Source: Alphaproteobacteria bacterium
GTDB taxonomy: Bacteria > Pseudomonadota > Alphaproteobacteria > Reyranellales > Reyranellaceae
DNA: 8,216 nt
Assembly (NCBI GenBank): GCA_013290035.1
Contig: JABCYT010000122.1
Coordinates: 1-8,216, forward strand
Direction of reading: 5' to 3'
Positions 6,118 to 8,216 of the stretch are shown piece after piece. Under the pieces are notes generated by a model, which saw nothing but the letters and a program-made list of their open reading frames with translations, did no database searches and had not been told where the DNA came from. The first letter of the stretch is position 1; every line of letters begins with the position of its first letter. A program made the translations under genes and the position numbers.

Positions 6118-6357
6118 CTATTGATTCGGTGTGGTGCCGGGTTGGCCGGTCGCAGATGAGCTGCGGCTGCGGTGCTTATGCTTGCGGGTCTTCTGGCTCG
6201 ACGGCTGGTCGCCCGGTGCTGTCGAAGGATTGGTCGGCGATATCGTCGGCGCGCTGGGTGCCGGCGTGGTGCTGCCGTTGGATTGAGCGAACGCCGAGGG
6301 AGTGGCGATCGCAAGCGTAAGCAGGGAAACGCAGGCGAGACCCTTGAGTGGGAACAT
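6118..6357 (-). CDS. Small secreted Ser/Thr/Pro-rich protein with basic cluster, function unknown
   Basis: Predicted 79-residue exported protein with no family I recognise. Seen: MFPLKGLACVSLLTLAIATP is a short basic start plus hydrophobic core, then SAFAQ gives a good signal-peptidase I site (AFA|Q, after residue 24). The mature part of about 55 residues is low-complexity and rich in Ser, Thr, Pro and Gln, with a positively charged stretch KTRKHKHRSR at 56-65. It has no cysteine and looks disordered. ATG 6357 has GAGG six bases upstream (minus strand); longer in-frame readings to 6444 destroy the signal peptide. It lies 95 bp downstream of the PhoD-like gene on the same strand and may share its transcript. 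The intact signal peptide argues that it is real. A function in the envelope or periplasm is inference only. Confidence 0.7.
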   Translation of the reverse strand: MFPLKGLACVSLLTLAIATPSAFAQSNGSTTPAPSAPTISPTNPSTAPGDQPSSQKTRKHKHRSRSSSATGQPGTTPNQ

Positions 6358-6382
6358 GAACAACCTCAAATGGTCGGAGATC

Positions 6383-6400
6383 GGCCGGTCGTCGCCGGCC
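6383..6400. repeat. Short GC-rich inverted repeat between the PhoD-like and small secreted protein genes
   Basis: GGCCGG (6383-6388) and CCGGCC (6395-6400) form a six-base stem around a six-base loop. No T-tract follows on the minus strand, so it is not a convincing terminator for the PhoD-like gene. It may be a weak attenuating or RNA-stabilising structure, or chance in GC-rich DNA. The rest of the 95-bp gap shows nothing else I can support. Confidence 0.3.
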
Positions 6401-6452
6401 TTGCTTCGCTTACGCGGCCGTGCCGACCACCATCCCCGCGGCATTTGGCCGT

Positions 6453-7502
6453 TTACTGGGCGAGCCCCAGTTCATCGAAACTGAGAACAGCGGAGCGTCG
6501 CGTGTTTCCCTCTTTGTCGCGCAGTGCGAGCATGATCTTGTGTTGCGGCCAGTCAATTTCGACCACGCCGAAATTGGCGGCGGGGTAAAGCGCGCCCAAC
6601 CGGTTCGGCCCCGGCTCCTTGGCCGCCCAGAACACCATGTTGAGGCCGCTCGATGTCACTTCGTAGAGCGGGTAGAGGCCGGGCGGAGTCTCGCGATAGA
6701 GCGCGCCGACATGACGATCGCCCGACAGCAGCACCACGCCCTTGGCGCCGCTGTCGCGAATCGTGTCGTAAAGCTTTTGGCGCTCGAGCGGCATGTTGCC
6801 CCAACGCTCCCAGCCATGGCCTTCGGCCAGGACCTGCGTACTCGACACGATGAGGCGAATCTCCGCTGGCTTGCGCAGCTCGCCGGCGAGCCACGCCCAC
6901 TGCACCGGACCCAGCATCGTCTTGGCGGGATCGGGGTCGGGGACATAGCGTTCCTTGCCCGGCGCGCCGCGTTGATCGGAGGCCTTGAGCGGTGAGCGGA
7001 ACCAGCGCAGATCGAGCAGAACGATCTGCACGCGCATGCCGGGCGGGCCGATGATGCGCGAATCGTAGATGCCTTCGCGGGTCCGCCTGATGTCGTTGGC
7101 GGGAGCTTTCCAGAACTTGAGGAACAGCTCCTTCGCCACCGCCTTGTGCGGGAAATCGCCGCCGCCGTCGTTGATGCCGTAGTCGTGGTCGTCCCATACC
7201 GCGAGGTGGTCGACGGTATTGCGTAGCTTGCTGTAGCCCGCGATGTCTTCCGCCATGGCGTAGGCGCGCTTGAGGTGGCTCGCATCCTCCGTGTGGAAAT
7301 CGCCGTAGACGTTGTCGCCGGCGAAGATGAAAAGCTCGGGTTTATAGGCGAGAATGGCGTCCCAGATCGGCTGCGGCTTGACTTGGTCGGCGCAGGAGCC
7401 GAAGGCGATGCGCGAGAGGGGTGGTCGGCCCTCTGCGCCCGCGGAGACCGGTGCCAGGGCGGCAGCGGCCATGAGCTGGGCGAGGGTGCGGCGGTTGAAC
7501 AT
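6453..7502 (-). CDS. PhoD-like alkaline phosphatase/phosphodiesterase family protein, exported
   Basis: Metallophosphoesterase-fold enzyme of 349 residues, in the family that hydrolyses phosphate mono- and diesters outside the cytoplasm. Seen: an N-terminal export signal with twin arginines (MFNRRTLAQLMAAAALAPVSAGA, cleavage near 23), suggestive of Tat export, as for PhoD. Metal-site motifs follow in order: FGSC (34-37), FAGDNVYGD (60-68), WDDHDYG (103-109) and LSGDRHVG (259-266), all typical of PhoD-like proteins. Length is shorter than classical PhoD (over 500 residues), and the N-terminal PhoD domain is absent, so phosphatase activity is inferred from fold only. Start: ATG 7502; an in-frame GTG at 7511 is possible, and neither has a clear Shine-Dalgarno site. 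No Pho box is evident in the short upstream gap, so phosphate control is not supported by sequence. Confidence 0.88.
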   Translation of the reverse strand: MFNRRTLAQLMAAAALAPVSAGAEGRPPLSRIAFGSCADQVKPQPIWDAILAYKPELFIFAGDNVYGDFHTEDASHLKRAYAMAEDIAGYSKLRNTVDHLAVWDDHDYGINDGGGDFPHKAVAKELFLKFWKAPANDIRRTREGIYDSRIIGPPGMRVQIVLLDLRWFRSPLKASDQRGAPGKERYVPDPDPAKTMLGPVQWAWLAGELRKPAEIRLIVSSTQVLAEGHGWERWGNMPLERQKLYDTIRDSGAKGVVLLSGDRHVGALYRETPPGLYPLYEVTSSGLNMVFWAAKEPGPNRLGALYPAANFGVVEIDWPQHKIMLALRDKEGNTRRSAVLSFDELGLAQ

Positions 7503-7540
7503 GGGGGTCACTGAAATGCCAGGATCTCAGGGCTAGTTGG

Positions 7541-7550
7541 CACAATTGTG
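7541..7550. repeat. Perfect 10-bp palindrome overlapping the GTG start of the plus-strand gene
   Basis: CACAATTGTG is self-complementary and lies in the roughly 45-bp gap between two divergent genes, including the start codon at 7548. It could be an operator half-way between the promoters, but complementarity does not extend outward, so chance is also possible. Confidence 0.3.
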
Positions 7551-8057
7551 AAGCAACACCTCAAATACGCCCTCGAACTGGCCATCGTGCCTGTGGTTGC
7601 AGCCGTCGTCTTCATCGAAGACGTGCTGCTGCACTATCTCGGCCTGGCCATGGCGCGCCTGGCCAAATGGCCGCCGGTCGCCTGGCTCGAGGGCTGGCTT
7701 CGCCGGCTACCGCCCTGGGCGGCGCTGCTGGCCTTCGTGGCGCCCTCGGCGGTCGTGCTGCCGGTCAAACTTTCCGCTGTCTGGTTCGCGCTGCATCACC
7801 ATTACGGGCTCTCCGTCGCCAGTGTTGTCGTCGGCAAGATGCTGGCGACGGCGCTGGTCGCGCGGCTTTATCGGGTGCTGCATCCGACCTTGGCGACGAT
7901 GCCGTGGTTCGTGCGGGCGGAGACCTGGCTGTTCGCCTGGCGCGACCGGCTCTACGCCTTCGTGCGCGCCATTCCAGCCTGGCGGAGAGCGGTCGCGCTC
8001 ATGCACCGCGTCCGCGCCTGGTTGAGGCAGTTGGTTTCCGGTACCGCGCCGCGCTAG
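7548..8057 (+). CDS. Hydrophobic, Arg/Trp-rich putative membrane protein of unknown function
   Basis: Predicted 169-residue protein that I cannot assign to a named family. Seen: hydrophobic segments at about 8-33 (YALELAIVPVVAAVVFIEDVLL starts the region) and 57-82, the latter with proline and FVAPSAVVLPVKL. A weaker amphipathic stretch lies at about 86-106. The C-terminal third is basic and Arg/Trp-rich, with repeated WR and RAW pairs, and looks helical and cytoplasmic or membrane-peripheral. The two strong segments suggest at least two membrane spans. GTG 7548 is the best start because it keeps the first hydrophobic segment intact, but its ribosome site is weak; the first internal ATG would remove that segment. 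The next gene starts 9 bp after its stop, so the two are probably co-transcribed. The PhoD-like gene is divergent. Confidence 0.7.
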   Translation: MKQHLKYALELAIVPVVAAVVFIEDVLLHYLGLAMARLAKWPPVAWLEGWLRRLPPWAALLAFVAPSAVVLPVKLSAVWFALHHHYGLSVASVVVGKMLATALVARLYRVLHPTLATMPWFVRAETWLFAWRDRLYAFVRAIPAWRRAVALMHRVRAWLRQLVSGTAPR

Positions 8058-8066
8058 GCTCGCGGC

Positions 8067-8216
8067 ATGGCCGAGGTCGTTCCCCTGAAAGGCCCGCTGG
8101 GCGGGCGCATCGAGGGCCTCGAGCGCGGCCGAGCGAACGAGCCCGCCGTCGCCGCCCTGCTGAACCGCGCGCTGGCCGAGCATCTCCTGGTCGTGATCCC
8201 GGGCGAGCACATGGCG
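8067..8216 (+). CDS. TauD/TfdA-family dioxygenase, N-terminal fragment (runs off right edge)
   Basis: An open frame of 50 codons from ATG 8067 to the window end without a stop. The start reads MAEVVPLKGPLGGRIEGLE, followed by ALLNRALAEHLLVVIPGEHM. The early xPLxGxLGxxIxGL pattern and the later A-L-xEHxLLVxxG region resemble the N-terminus of TauD/TfdA Fe(II)/2-oxoglutarate dioxygenases, which typically oxidise taurine-, 2,4-D- or alkylsulfate-type substrates. The HxD and distal His motifs that would prove this are outside the window. The only ribosome-site candidate is an AGG at 8056-8058. It begins 9 bp after the hydrophobic protein gene, suggesting one transcript. Confidence 0.72.
   Translation, partial: MAEVVPLKGPLGGRIEGLERGRANEPAVAALLNRALAEHLLVVIPGEHMA

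Noticed and set aside
7707..8210. Minus-strand open frame of 167 codons opposite the hydrophobic protein and the TauD-like fragment
   Set aside because: It is Gln/Arg/Gly-rich with no domain. The plus-strand reading gives hydrophobic segments and a family-like dioxygenase N-terminus.

Overview
The window is about 8.2 kb of GC-rich, tightly packed bacterial DNA. GC-rich third positions, TTG/GTG starts and the protein families suggest a soil- or water-type alphaproteobacterium (Rhodospirillales/Reyranella-like or Bradyrhizobium-like). That placement is inference from protein style and was not tested by a search. I see no tRNA, rRNA, CRISPR array, insertion sequence or phage gene. No gene-free gap exceeds about 115 bp.

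Left region (1-2137): an efflux module. On the minus strand a membrane fusion protein (218-1363) is followed after 26 bp by the first 63 codons of an RND inner-membrane pump, which runs off the left edge. A TetR-family regulator (1475-2137, plus) is transcribed divergently. The 111-bp gap between them holds two large palindromes built on a shared TGAAC half-site, the expected layout for a local repressor controlling its own gene and the pump.

Middle region (2134-6110): a probable catabolic module. A minus-strand run encodes a D-aminoacylase-like amidohydrolase, an ABM-fold (quinol monooxygenase-like) protein and a phytanoyl-CoA dioxygenase (PhyH)-family protein. The first two are 22 bp apart and the last two overlap by TTGA. 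Divergent from the amidohydrolase, 57 bp away, is a tartrate/D-malate dehydrogenase-type enzyme (5005-6072), closed by a strong terminator hairpin. The set looks like hydrolysis, oxidation and dehydrogenation of a small organic compound, but the substrate cannot be read from sequence. The PhyH gene and the TetR gene converge so tightly that both stop codons lie in one CTAG.

Right region (6118-8216): a small secreted Ser/Thr/Pro-rich protein with a basic cluster lies downstream of a secreted PhoD-like phosphatase/phosphodiesterase, both minus strand. Divergently on the plus strand come a hydrophobic protein of unknown function and, 9 bp later, the first 50 codons of a probable TauD/TfdA-family dioxygenase that runs off the right edge.

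Nothing here clearly amounts to an undescribed system. The points most worth a second look are the double-palindrome operator, the shared-stop convergent pair, the amidohydrolase that seems to lack the usual mid-protein zinc histidines, and the unassigned three-gene operon around it.
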